Shown here: one piece after another, positions 35,501-42,600 of the stretch | Layout: each line of letters opens with the position of its first letter | Position numbering within the stretch: position 1 is the stretch's first letter | Assembly (NCBI GenBank): GCA_025331125.1 | Contig: JAOALB010000186.1 | Span: forward strand, 17,079-81,078 | Direction of reading: 5' to 3' | DNA: 64,000 nucleotides | DNA from: Mycogone perniciosa | Taxonomy: Eukaryota; Ascomycota; Sordariomycetes; Hypocreales; Hypocreaceae | Position numbers and translations under genes: made by a program | The notes under the pieces: model-generated | The model's database searches: none | Seen by the model: the letters and a program-made list of their open reading frames with translations, nothing else | Told to the model about the DNA's origin: nothing

Positions 35501-37817
35501 CGCTCGCGGTTCGTGGTAATCGAGGCAGTAAGTACCATTTTGAGGGCCGCATGTGAGGCTGGAGAAAACGTGCCGCGTTGTTCTGACATTGCAAAAGAAT
35601 GTCATTGTTGGTGAAAGGTTCACATGGTACAATGACAGCGATGAGTTGGATAGCATTGCTGCTGGTCGTCCCCTCTGCAGACCCGGGAGAGGCCAAGGCT
35701 ACTACGGCAGCCTCTGCAACACAAGGGCCAAGCATGGCAGCCTCTATCTCCCCCAATTCAACGCGCTTTCCTGCTATTTTGATTTGGTCAGAGGAGATCC
35801 GGCCCAGGAAGTCCACTATGAGAGCACCATCCTCATCTGCGACAAGTCTTGCGCGGTCGCCTGTACGGTAAAGTCTACCATATGGCGCGATATCCACGAA
35901 GTTGGCAGCGTTCTGATCTGGCCTGTTGAGGTAACCTGCACTAACTTGGGGACCACCGATCGCCAGCTCGCCCGGAAAGCCTAACGGAACGGGCCCGTCC
36001 CGGTAATCGAGTTCATGTAAAATGATAATGGAACATGTTGGAATTGGATAACCGATAATTGAACCCCGCTGCTTGGATGACACTTGAGGGTTCATCGTAC
36101 AGTTGATGGAGCCTTCCGTTGGGCCATATGTGTTGACAAGATTCCCGGGCTTAATCGATGGTTGCAAAGCAGAATCTGCAGCAAAATTGTTCACCACACT
36201 TCGACTTAGCGTTTCCCCAATGGTCCATAGATGGCGGAGACATGGCACCCTCTCCCGCCGCAGCAGAGAAGCCATACTCGGAGTTGCCATCGTGATACAC
36301 GCTCCTAGTTCGGCGATGGCTGCTTCCGGGTCAGTCAGCATCATGGTTCTGTCGCAAGCACATATGGTACCACCGATGGACAATGTGATGAAAATCTCCA
36401 CTACTGAGGGATCGAAAGTCGGAGTTGCAAATTGAAACCACCGGATGTCACTTTGTTGTTGCCTGAATGACTGTGACGCCGAGATAATATTCGAGACTAT
36501 TGCGCAAGTGGCAGAGAGATGGCTGATTTGGACACCTTTTGGCCTGCCTGTAGACCCGCTTGTATGCATTATATAAGCCAAATCGCTCTCCATTATACGT
36601 ATGGCTTCATAAGGCTGTTGTAAAGTGGGTGTATGGTCCTCCTCGATGAACGCCTGGAGATCAATTCCAATCGGCGTCGAGGATGTCTCTTGAGTGGCGA
36701 CGATGATTTCAAGACTGGAACTGGAACCCAAGACAATTCTTGACGACGTTTCTTCAATCATGTAAGATAGAAGCTCTGCGGGAGCTTCCACTGGAAGAGG
36801 GCAAAACGTACAGCCAGCCTTGAGAACACCCAGCCAAGCCACGTACAACTCTGGTGACGTGGTCAACAGGGCTGCGACGTTTCGCTTGTTCTCATATGGA
36901 AGGGTCTCTAGACACAAACAAATGCGTCTCGCCAAGGCAGTTGACATGTCATCAAGTTGCTTATACGAATAGCTGATGCGTCCAGAAGGCCGCAAGAAAT
37001 CGATAGCTGGGCGATCAGGGTGATCAAGAACTCTTGCTAAAAAGGCAGTGTGTAGCAAATGTGTATGCAGATTGACAGGCGTCCTCTGGAGATCGAGTGT
37101 GCTGCTGAAGTCGGGTGGTGTTGTGAGAGGTGGATGATTCAATACGGACAAGCTGTCCTTCCATGTCAGGGACTGGCTAACAGGGAGCAGTTGTGCGTAG
37201 GTATCTGAGCTACCGGCCATATTCATGGAGGATATTGATGCAGATACCACTGCGTCAGCGAAAGCATCAGGAATGCGGTCCTCAGAAAGCCGCCAGAAGC
37301 AGTTCGAGGTGTCAATGACCAAGACATAAGGCTTATTTGTCATGGCTTCGCTGAGGTGTGGTGTGGAGACATCCTTGGATACAATGATTCCAAAATCGGA
37401 GTTGCTGCTACCAGATGCGAAAAGAACTTTTATTTGACGAGTGAGTTGTTCATAAGGGCTTGATGCGAACCCTTGAGTGAGAGTGTCAATGTCTTGACCC
37501 TTGGAGATGGTTGCTCGAGCGACTCCTGACTCTCCAGGTCGATGTCCATTTTGATCTGGAAGAACAAGGAAGTCGAAAGATATGTCATCGTCGCCGGTAA
37601 AATCCAGAATGAAGCGGGCAAAGCCATGCAGCAGTTGTTGGTGGTCGCGCTGCGCAAGTGGTAGCACTTTGTCCCCCTCATTCCCGAGCCAAACAGGGAT
37701 AGAGACGGTTTTGTATCTGGCATCGTTTATGGCAGCGTCTTGCAGTTTTCCTGCCGGGACGCCTCCCTCATCAAGAGTATCCAGACGGGGTATCTTGGTT
37801 GCTGGAAATGTATCCAT
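23577..37817 (-). CDS. sidC: SidC/NPS2-type ferrichrome siderophore NRPS
   Basis: This single exon of about 4746 residues assembles a hydroxamate peptide on carrier domains. Order: A1 (TSGSTGRPKG near residue 420), T1 (Ser near 848), C1 (near 1076), A2 (near 1560), T2 (1970), C2 (near 2188), A3 (near 2663), T3 (3080), C3 (near 3305), T4 (3638), C4 (near 3857), T5 (4201), C5 (near 4418). Three A-T-C modules followed by T-C and T-C, and this size, are the hallmark of SidC-type ferrichrome synthetases. The last T-C pairs are thought to reuse one A domain for the three hydroxyornithines, and the terminal C domain to cyclise. All five T serines are present (G[IV]DS). C2-C5 have HHxxYD; C1 has MLHSLFD, lacking the first His. 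Residues aligned by eye to the selectivity pocket: A1 D-P-V-S-W-I-T-I, A2 D-A-F-S-V-I-A-I, A3 D-V-G-S-L-V-A-I. The frame is open to 37940; I prefer the ATG at 37817 (MDTFPATKIPRL) because the 41 extra residues look non-homologous. It diverges from the ABC transporter across 1.9 kb. Confidence 0.93.
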   Translation of the reverse strand: MDTFPATKIPRLDTLDEGGVPAGKLQDAAINDARYKTVSIPVWLGNEGDKVLPLAQRDHQQLLHGFARFILDFTGDDDISFDFLVLPDQNGHRPGESGVARATISKGQDIDTLTQGFASSPYEQLTRQIKVLFASGSSNSDFGIIVSKDVSTPHLSEAMTNKPYVLVIDTSNCFWRLSEDRIPDAFADAVVSASISSMNMAGSSDTYAQLLPVSQSLTWKDSLSVLNHPPLTTPPDFSSTLDLQRTPVNLHTHLLHTAFLARVLDHPDRPAIDFLRPSGRISYSYKQLDDMSTALARRICLCLETLPYENKRNVAALLTTSPELYVAWLGVLKAGCTFCPLPVEAPAELLSYMIEETSSRIVLGSSSSLEIIVATQETSSTPIGIDLQAFIEEDHTPTLQQPYEAIRIMESDLAYIMHTSGSTGRPKGVQISHLSATCAIVSNIISASQSFRQQQSDIRWFQFATPTFDPSVVEIFITLSIGGTICACDRTMMLTDPEAAIAELGACITMATPSMASLLRRERVPCLRHLWTIGETLSRSVVNNFAADSALQPSIKPGNLVNTYGPTEGSINCTMNPQVSSKQRGSIIGYPIPTCSIIILHELDYRDGPVPLGFPGELAIGGPQVSAGYLNRPDQNAANFVDIAPYGRLYRTGDRARLVADEDGALIVDFLGRISSDQIKIAGKRVELGEIEAAMLGPCVAEAAVVALASPGSAEGTTSSNAIQLIAVIVPCEPFTNNDILLQCQNNAARFLQPHMRPSKWYLLPRLPRTASDKIDRKTLQKLCQSPEKSNLTPLGPGSQPEDSPTNESMIDETGFFERVLNTISKTVSTEGSRVTPSTTLASLGIDSLRAVRLLQHARDDGLPSLHITDVLSSRTVGQLAGQYQQVDSVVCKDFEDDQLWQSLLKGFKTRHESHCIQNLSYSEDQIESILPTTPLQAGILTSFVLTSGSSSSDSVPSQQKSYIYHTVCEIAEGYDYDRILQAWSTVVSRHDIMRTVFVQVDDELTPFAQCILSLSHPDSRIQAKQYFANCDDEFDQLVEDAQVYCQRAMTLDRPPRYLSAIKAPGRHAIIFSMLHSLFDRGSLRLLFADVEREYFNAPVISRTGPLTAVQRHFMADRKGAATFLRTSLEGSLSLPFPCIRLTLPVKGQGGCEVTSLLSELTMDFLQKKAANMHSSPLAVLQTAWALILFTYTGEKDIVFGSAVSDRFTDETQNCAAPVFTVHPIRMKLDVIECPRIIDITTVRTEQNAELLRYLHAPVSTAKYNTTFAFQSFADQSGEDLLYSRVSHLVMHNDQTMSIEVHPHRSGHIEFRATYQCSLVDTPAAKLMLADLARITLEILDNPERPFLEYQFAPPSNTLNTTTDISTGGVLQTRPSVEKLILHSYVEKWARDEPDSLALSFYRDAGGECLPIQMTYQQLDWKAERIASSLRRRLSAKPRPHIIPICMNKCPELYIAVLGIMKAGAAWCPIDPQYPPARQLTLIEKTSTGIVLVAQETVDQTAPALPDGFEAIDIAALGDEKVAPNELNSDGTMSTTDQLDDRAVHKLHKTDMAYIIFTSGTTGTPKAVPITHEAASSCINSVVNHIDEGLSGGAVRYLQFANFTFDAFVFDLFSAWKLGGILVSATRDILLGSLPTLARTVTATHLLVTPSFASTLPVDELDCLRVVCIGGEKTPQALADNWKGRVSLYNAYGPAETAIIVTLQRVTGTVRSTIIGRPLPTVEAWVMRDGHPLITHGLGELVIAGPQLSPGYWRDPLRDDGKFVWNQFLQRRVYHTGDVVRKMSDGSFDFVGRNDGLVKIRGMRVELNEIAAVCSSGHSAVVHATVLLSKLPGSTEDSIVCFLDSGRYHSDENSKPCIIIDEEAASISQAVAHHAASQLPRHMVPDVFIVLSTLPKTLSAKIDKELLLGILASDWSGLPPPEAAQNEDMTVDSEWHYQNRPLLDNIKRITKIQPSIVRPSTTLAQLGVDSIGAVKLSSGLKAHGNISAVQILQCHNIGDIISIMAGSEEKVETRWEDTAEQFSQYWKPLIGEHLKGGSSKFRVAPATPMQEGVLVETLREPLLYWANWLWTLSEDIDIARLRQAWETVASSHEILRVGFFSRAYLDNFDPEASVDPSTFLQIISHMASVKWAEITNDVEDVQLVARTIHEDVAEKHHADSFISPPWQLTILSTGEKRTMILTIHHSLYDGEMLHYLLHDVAAAYTDLRYESRRCQLQEAVSRLSLRQNDERALSFWTEALSPFINEPDLDVETDAATHSTGPMVHRTTETRARMSRSQLVRAAMELGGTSLSCLIRVAYGSMLAELAESQRVLFAEIRSERVLDARLTDAMAPLVSTYPVPFTMNGNPEQLVKAQGKLLSRSIECRPIHAGQIRKIIQKKANEMIYAAVLVIHLLDQDGNGATTLWDEVGEVPDMPVDHPIALNVFETLDDGILLSLSVDESMMTKAIQEAFLHQLDSLLDNITLHPKEPSIMSLTKYFPPALVSISGHVRPDEYPVCYQPSYHVERLAELCSEWRAVEIVTEFDSGNFQSVSWTFQQLNRVSNQVAHFILDLFIDEQRIAVSLDRTLLSFAIILGVMKSGNTYVPIEVGLPMERKSFLLKDSGAAIVFVSEQGFQQQSLSGETHLIDVNQQSFLDVLETKSTSNPTRQGRIDLDAYLLYTSGSTGIPKGVRVSRQNLSSFMDAQSQLICTEAPKTPDLGGSGKYLCLASRAFDVHIGEMFLAWRHGMCAVTGERLSLLDNLPGILKELRITHASFVPSLLDQTGLTPSDTPDLVFLGVGGEKMTPRTQKIWSSSQQVSLINAYGPTEVTIGCCSGRLRLDSDPRNIGKPLGDCVAHILIPGTDTHVKIGMPGELAFVGSLVANGYHNRPDAKGFCTFDGQPMYRTGDIVRMEHDGSIIFLGRKDDQVKVRGQRLELGEVSEAVRSASTDPVDVATLLLKHPELPRQLLVSFIADSCNASAAPANFLTETFMKVDGDLREACQIALPSYMVPDFILPISFLPLTESAKTDNKLLAKIFRSISSRDLFEGHGNRVISQSVPSRKLSSREADISTIITSLIPRQEKAVTEPGTSIFQLGVDSISAVNISFKLKKLGFIVSVAQLLRNPTIEQLASDSNNTTIDSQGVEMMTRVVQHDLEKLESAVRDDLISLSWPNAQNVESIRPCLPLQEALVAHSLTHGSMIDAQYISHMTFKLTSGARVKKIRQAWGMVIREHEILRTCFHFRDNSIYQIVMGADDSHVNWKHILESPDRLEQRLLDLRQEISDDIITTMDRTPPIRFTIASAADSAECQQPAFLMVSMHHSLYDMNSLDMMFTDFENAYTRGTVPKRPSIMSLIQHITLQNRRQDRARQYWEAELANRASTTLLSTSKKPKLSRRVFQSNLSTIESLCLQFDLTLSALVQGIFGYALAQTIAEDDVTFGVVLSGRSIDVDGIEDIAAPCITTIPQRLNLSGDGNTLHDIVVTMQKRLFSSMEYQHTSLRSISSWLGISGPLFSSIFSFIRAPSSAPTKSPEEMTLKLSKGHMSLEYALAIQCEANSVEDILTLQAHSSLSDSFPDIDIILEKIELLTNAFLQGEQISVSPTISNTSSDQTLNPPVEIDGTWSACEDKIRDAIVSFSGIDRGRIKKDAPFIQFGIDSITTIRFSKLLRENGLQISGADVIRNPSIRDLSGHMEMLPEALNGSASTGNHKEQRPFNDSTEPEWGREILRGIIPEEMLTGISDVYPLTPLQAAMVTATLAINPKLYSHHHPIILPLDTDVSKLKASWGMLLAKHDILRTSFLALQQNLALWVGAVHDTPVIQWREIITDNIQQSLEEVFETCEFKDSSSFTYPPVRATVVRSSSELIFVASLHHSTYDGVSIGFIFQDFWSLYNDLRLPDRVPFHEAALEIRKCSRDSIEFWTSHLSGYNSVQVPLREEGNVNILNLTTARIANNIIPLMEWCAREKISTQTTLLFSVGKAVCSLVGTRDVVFGQVLAGRITIDGADKISGPMLNTLPFRLRMSDSAASNLDILKGLQEFQDRSLDYQYGSLMEIQKRWRGDGSNRMELSDILFVFQKDGEGINNSAWRQYQAQSSQEAQPPSQYRLTIEVHQGSDGSLTITALSAMTKERAEGFLDLVAQCFMDVTNSPDRLAIAFPPSLADLPRQAIAAGPQSSDEHTAFQSAALSRYFVTLSGILSDVTGTAQHNIQPQTSIFSFGIDSILAIRVAAACRKERIHLNTIDIMRNVMVGKLCEAALAKSETLAVTTSMGKMSTTHLVDNNLREEALSRLGKNKLVVEDVLPVLAGQEYHLALWLRSGKTMYEPTWVFQASQALDPSLLQLAWDTLRCRHVALRSCFVAVNGDQTLQVVLQSRADTPSTFSVHTVAGSTNLEETVKEKLRQIYRSPSSLYDPPVRLCLVQGGSGGDAVLLTIHHAAYDAWSMGVLIAELTSLYNCPDVKSEPSPSFCKFVREIYISRQGAIGNEKRFWETALKSSEPTLIGQMQQSNGLHSGPISENPIAPQSHKKSSVVVDCPAVTVHSIESVARTGGVTSHGILVVAFARALAAATGSNCPIFGYFTAGRSTSFQNIESLAGPTLNVLPIAISNKLITPFPSRSVAMKLLQHFQEELSARATYEQSNLREVLQWAGGETGFVPYNAHLNILWNNELLVTAQTNEESLLRPWPLGVPSDYASPVDLTVPSAVDDLDSSFLPAQMLFVDVGSSRTSSGIAIGAGCDADLLNQEELGLFVRMFSDEISQIIEVMSSK

Positions 37818-38441
37818 CGTGTTTATTATCTGCCCAAATTGTTGGAGCATACAAAACAACGGGGAGAGCTTGTGTCTGGGCCTTGTCCGTTTGACGAACG
37901 GTTCTTCTCTGGCAGCATGTAGACCAGACTTTTTAAGCATTACCCTAATGGCATGCGCAGGTGTGCTATTACCGCACAGGTACGAAGTAGGGCGGGGCTA
38001 TACCAGATGAATACTACAGTTGCGTAAGTAGTTATGCTTCGCTTCATCCATCGAGTCCATAGCTACAAAGGCAGTGAGGGTGGCGCCCCCAATACAAAGT
38101 GGGCACTGATTGGACTAACAAGATCCTGGCAGATGGATTGTACGGAGTATGAGTATCGATTTCTCCATCCCGACCCGTCGAATTCGGATAGGCAGTGATG
38201 CCCGCCATCATGCTATAGAAACCCCTCCCAAATCTGTACTGCATTCATGCCAAGGAGTTTTGCCGAGCTCGTCACGTACATACGACTTCTCCGATTAATC
38301 CGACGTTGCATTGGCAGAAAATGCCCAGACTGATATACGAGTACTTCGTACTCCATTTTGCCAACATCCTTCGGAGTGCCAAGGACAGCAAAGTATCAGT
38401 ACCTATACTTCAGCCTAGACAGTATTTTGCAGGGCTTAGAG

Positions 38442-38466
38442 CCAATCAGACAATGACTATGACATC
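38442..38466 (+). promoter_or_regulatory. CCAAT box with downstream TGAC (possible CBC/HapX site), copy 1
   Basis: CCAAT at 38442-38446 is followed after 13 bp by TGAC (38460-38463). It lies about 0.6 kb upstream of the NRPS start, inside a 34-bp segment repeated about 100 bp away. HapX with the CCAAT-binding complex is reported to recognise a TKAN-type half-site 11-12 bp beyond CCAAT, so this spacing is close but not exact. Confidence 0.4.
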
Positions 38467-38543
38467 TTCTTACAAGGTGTCAGGGACGGCAAAAGAATAC
38501 CTGCATAAACTCCGAGCTGGTTGGTTATTGACAGGGATTAGAG

Positions 38544-38568
38544 CCAATCGGACAGGGAATATGACACA
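38544..38568 (+). promoter_or_regulatory. CCAAT box with downstream TGAC, copy 2
   Basis: CCAAT at 38544-38548 and TGAC at 38562-38565 have the same 13-bp spacing as copy 1. The shared context (TTAGAGCCAATC, GGACA or AGACA, TATGACA) shows a local duplication with these positions preserved. Confidence 0.4.
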
Positions 38569-39177
38569 TACCTCATCATTAGTATGCACTAACAAGGCAG
38601 CCACATGGGAACTAAAATCTCCCCCGCGCTAAATGCCGCAACTTAAAAGTCATCGCTAATGTTTCTCACCCAAAAAGTACTAATACTACATACGCAGTAG
38701 TTCTAGTAGTAGTACTCCGTAGTACATATGAGTCTAGGGGAAAAGATTTAAAGCTCATTAAATAGATAGTCGGCAGCTTATGTAGTATCTATTCTCGGGC
38801 CTTTGATTTCTACATAGATTAGCTACTACAAAGCTAATTGTGGTACTATTATTCTAGGACTAGTGTCCCTGAGCCTACCTTGACGTACCCTCGCGAAATA
38901 CTAGTTAAAGGCTATGATTTTGCTTAAAATGGTGGTTTTATAAAATCTATAAAAAATCACCCTATACTTTCAAAGTAACTAAATGTCACCCTGAAAAATT
39001 CGGCTTGCTGAATATGCTGCTGTGGCGTATTGGAAGTGGGTAATATTTGGCTTTTTTTTGCAAGTGCTTGTCTTGTTGGAGAACTCCTTGCAATGGTGGT
39101 GGGGTGTGCACTTTGTCGCTACCTTTAGGTACGGAGAGGTATAACTAGATATGTAGTACACTTTAAAACAGCCAGGC

Positions 39178-39186
39178 TTATCAGAT
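39178..39186 (-). promoter_or_regulatory. SreA-type GATA repressor site
   Basis: TTATCAGAT is the reverse complement of ATCTGATAA, an exact match to the ATCWGATAA motif of fungal siderophore GATA repressors (SreA/SRE family). A half site ATCTGATG follows at once in opposite orientation (39189-39196), making a near-palindrome. It is about 510 bp upstream of the proposed transporter start. Confidence 0.7.
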
Positions 39187-39241
39187 CATCTGATGTTCCA
39201 GCATTCTTCTGGTCAGCACCCACCCCGTCGCATAACCTGCA

Positions 39242-39250
39242 TTATCTGAT
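39242..39250 (-). promoter_or_regulatory. SreA-type GATA repressor site
   Basis: TTATCTGAT is the reverse complement of ATCAGATAA, an exact ATCWGATAA match. It is about 440 bp upstream of the proposed transporter start and 1.4 kb upstream of the NRPS. Confidence 0.7.
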
Positions 39251-39691
39251 CCGTCTTCTGCCATACATTTCGGAGTTCCAAGATGGAGACCGAGGTCGTT
39301 TAGCGCCATGACCTTTGTGCATTCACCAAGGGGGAAAAGGGTGGGGGGGGGGGGCGTGTTCTTATGTAATTACGTACGGAGTAGTTCGATGCCCTGATGA
39401 ATGGTGGAACGCTCCCTAGGATTCCGTCCAATCTCCGAGCTTCCAAGGGCAGGCAATTGCCCACATTCATCAAGAACAAAACCCAAAAAGCCCAAGTTCC
39501 CACAAAGTCACGGGACCTCAGCATTGCTACAATACATACTACTACCTCAGGAAGTAGTGAGCCTGAGCTCTTGTGGGGGCGAAGCCATAGAGAACTCTTC
39601 ATCTCCAACTTCATCTGTGTCGTGGCCATCGCATGTCCGCTGCGCTGCCTCAGCCCAACGCACCTTCAACCCCAACTCGGCTTGAGCCATC

Positions 39692-42600
39692 ATGAAGGCT
39701 TCCGAGGATGGCGCATTCAGAGATGAAAGAGTTAAGAGGGCCGAAGCTACGGTGGCCAAGAACACGCGAAAGGTAACTCAAATATCTTTTCTCTTTCTCG
39801 GTAGCCCAATTAGCTGAGTGTTTGAATTTCTCCCGCCAGCGGTTGCGCTCCGCCTTCAGCTACCTCAATCTCCTTAGGGCGGTGAATCCCGGTGTGCTGG
39901 ACTATGTATTGCTCCTCGTCGGCGTCTTCAGCTCCATCGCGGCTGGAGTTCCTTTCCCACTCATGGCCATCGTCATCGGCCAGCTTGTGGATCAACTGAA
40001 CTCGGCTTCTTGTTCGAGCGAGACAGTATCTGATTCATACGACTCCTCTCTGGTAAACAGGGTTCTTCTCACTGTTTATATAGCCATCGCCAACTTCACT
40101 CTTATCTACATAGCATCAGGGGCTTGGAGTTTGTTCGGGGAACGGCTTGTCCGTCGCCTACGGTATGCCTACCTTTACGTTCTTCTCCAGCAGGAGATTG
40201 CATTCTTCGAAACCCTCTCGACTGGCGATGTCGCCTCACGACTCGACACCGATCTGCTCACGATCCAGGCTGGTGTCTCCGAGAAAGTTGGGATTGTCTT
40301 ACAAAGCGTCTCTTACTTTGTAACAGCCTACATCGTCGCCTTCATCAGAGATGCAAAGCTGGCAGGTATACTGTTTAGCTTAGTGCCAGCCTATATTATC
40401 ATGGCCGCCGCAGGTAACCATTTTTCAGCAAAGTACCGGGCTGCTGTCGATGAGAAGATGGCCCCTGCCATCTCACTGGCATCTGAGTCACTGTCACATA
40501 TCAAACTTATCAAGTCATTTCGTGCTGGTTGGAGAATCGAGAGAATCTTTGACGGATACCTAACCGCCACCCGACCAGCTGCTATCGGCAAGGTGGTCAC
40601 AGCGGCGGTGCAGATGGGCTTACTCTACTTCATTGCATATTCCGCAAACGCTTTGGCATTCTCCCAGGGCGGCAACCAAATTGCTGATGCAATGCAACAA
40701 AACGACGCAAGTGTCACTTTGGGTGCCGTCTACGCCATTATGACGACTCTAATAGATTGTATGTCTGATCTACAGCTACATGTTGCTCATTGGTAGTCCT
40801 TCTCAACTAACTGTCCACCTTGCAGCATCATACATCATCAGCCAAGTGGCGCCGTTTTTGACAATTTTTGCCGCTGCCTCCCAGACAGGGGAGAGGATAC
40901 TCGATACAATTCATCGAAAGCCAAGCATAGATGCCACTACAGGCGCTGGAGGCGTGATGATGGAAACAATAGAAGGCAATATCGATTTCAAGGACGTTTC
41001 CTTCCGCTACCCGTCGCGCCCAGAGATGATTGTGCTCAACAAACTCAGCCTTCAAATCGCTGGAGGCAAGATGACGGGAATAGTGGGCCTATCAGGTAGC
41101 GGCAAGTCTACTGTAGCCGCTCTAATTCAGCGATTCTACGACCCTGGAGAGGGAGTTTTGGCTATTGATGGCCACGATCTGCGAGATATTAATCTGCGAT
41201 CCCTACGGGGGCACATTGGGTACGTGGAGCAAAATCCAGTACTCTTTGACCGTTCTATTCTAGAGAACATTGCCCATGGCTTGGTAGGCTCTTCTCGACC
41301 AGAGCACCGAGCTCTACAACGGTGTCTGACCAATGGTGATCTATCTAAACTGGTCGATGCTGTACGTAAGGGTGGTGACATCACTCAATTGGCCATGCAA
41401 TCGGCGGAATTGGACCATACCCTCTCCCTTATTCGAGCCTCAGCAACTCAGGCTGGGTTGGATAGCTTCATAGCAGGTTTTCCACACGGGCTTGCCACGT
41501 CCGTCGGCCCTAGTGGTAGTCGTTTGAGTGGTGGACAAAGACAACGGGTTGCCCTTGCACGAACTCTGATCCGGAACCCATCTATACTCATTTTAGATGA
41601 GGCAACCGCCGCCCTTGACTCGACCACTGAGGCTCAGATCCGAGAAGCAATTGAAAGCCTACCCGGACAACGCACAATCGTTTGCATTGCCCATCGCCTC
41701 AGCACTATAAAGAACGCCCACAACATCGTTGTTATGCGAGCTGGTGGTCAGATCATCGAAACAGGCAGTTATCAGGATTTAATAAACCTTGATGGAACAT
41801 TTGCATCCATGGTCCGTTCACAGGCTATCTCCGGCCAAGTGGAAGGGGATGCTACCACAACTCTCGGTACATCCGAAACTCCAAAATGCAAACTCGTGGA
41901 GGATGAACCAAAAGTGGGACAAAGTGAGACTTCTGAAACGTCTAGCACAGGCGATGATGGAGTACCACATTCTTCTCAACGCTCTGATAAGGCCGGGAAG
42001 AGCAACCTTTTACCGATTTTCTTACGCATTGTGAAGATGTCGCGCTCGCAGATTCTTATTGCGATTGGCTTCTTCTCAGCACTTGTGGTTGGCGGATCAC
42101 ATGCCGGAGAAGCAGTCATCTTTGCTAACGCAGTTGGGCAACTGGCCCCATGCTATACGGCGTCCCAGATCCGGAGCAGCGCGTCTTTCTATGGTCTGCT
42201 GTTCTTTGTATTAGCTCTTGTTGAGTTTTTCGCTAATACTCTCACTGCCTCAAGTTTTGGAAGGGTATCCGACCAGCTAGTTATAAAGATCCGCTCCTTG
42301 ACCCTGCGAGCTTTGCTCAGGCGTGGGGTGCAATGGCATGAGTCCAACAATCGAACGCCAGGTAGTCTGATGAAATACGTGAGCGCAGATGCCGCCGCCA
42401 TGAGCGGACTAACAGGCACCATACTGGGTGTCACAGTCTCTGTGCTAGTCACGCTCGTCGCCGGAATTGTCCTAGCCCACGTAGCGACATGGAAGATCGC
42501 CCTCGTCCTGACCGCTTGTGTTCCTCTCATTTTCGTCTCTGGCTTTCTTCGACTTCGCTTGCAGGCTCAATTTGCGGAGCGACATGCAAAAGCTTTCGCG

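Larger units (their letters stand above)
37818..39691. promoter_or_regulatory. Shared divergent promoter region between NRPS and ABC transporter
   Basis: About 1.9 kb separates the two start codons. It contains two CCAAT/TGAC modules near the NRPS, two SreA-type GATA sites nearer the transporter, several TACTCCG-type palindromes and a poly-G run near 39342-39354. Short open frames here (for example 38306-38632, 39397-39726) show no domain and are not called. Confidence 0.6.

Noticed and set aside
23962..37922. Many open frames of 60-143 codons antisense to, or out of frame with, the NRPS (for example 35553-35984, 28465-28854, 34333-34686)
   Set aside because: They are shadows of a long coding sequence; none has motifs or its own intron or promoter signals.
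37818..37940. NRPS start at the upstream ATG (37940)
   Set aside because: The extra 41 residues are basic and look non-homologous, while MDTFPATKIPRL at 37817 resembles the N terminus expected for SidC-type proteins. It remains possible.
39342..39354. Poly-G run as a structured regulatory site
   Set aside because: It is a simple homopolymer with no repeated G-tract spacing to suggest a defined quadruplex element.
39397..39726. A 109-codon plus-strand frame before the ABC transporter
   Set aside because: It has no domain, and its stop lies inside the proposed first exon in another frame. It cannot be joined in frame to the transporter.
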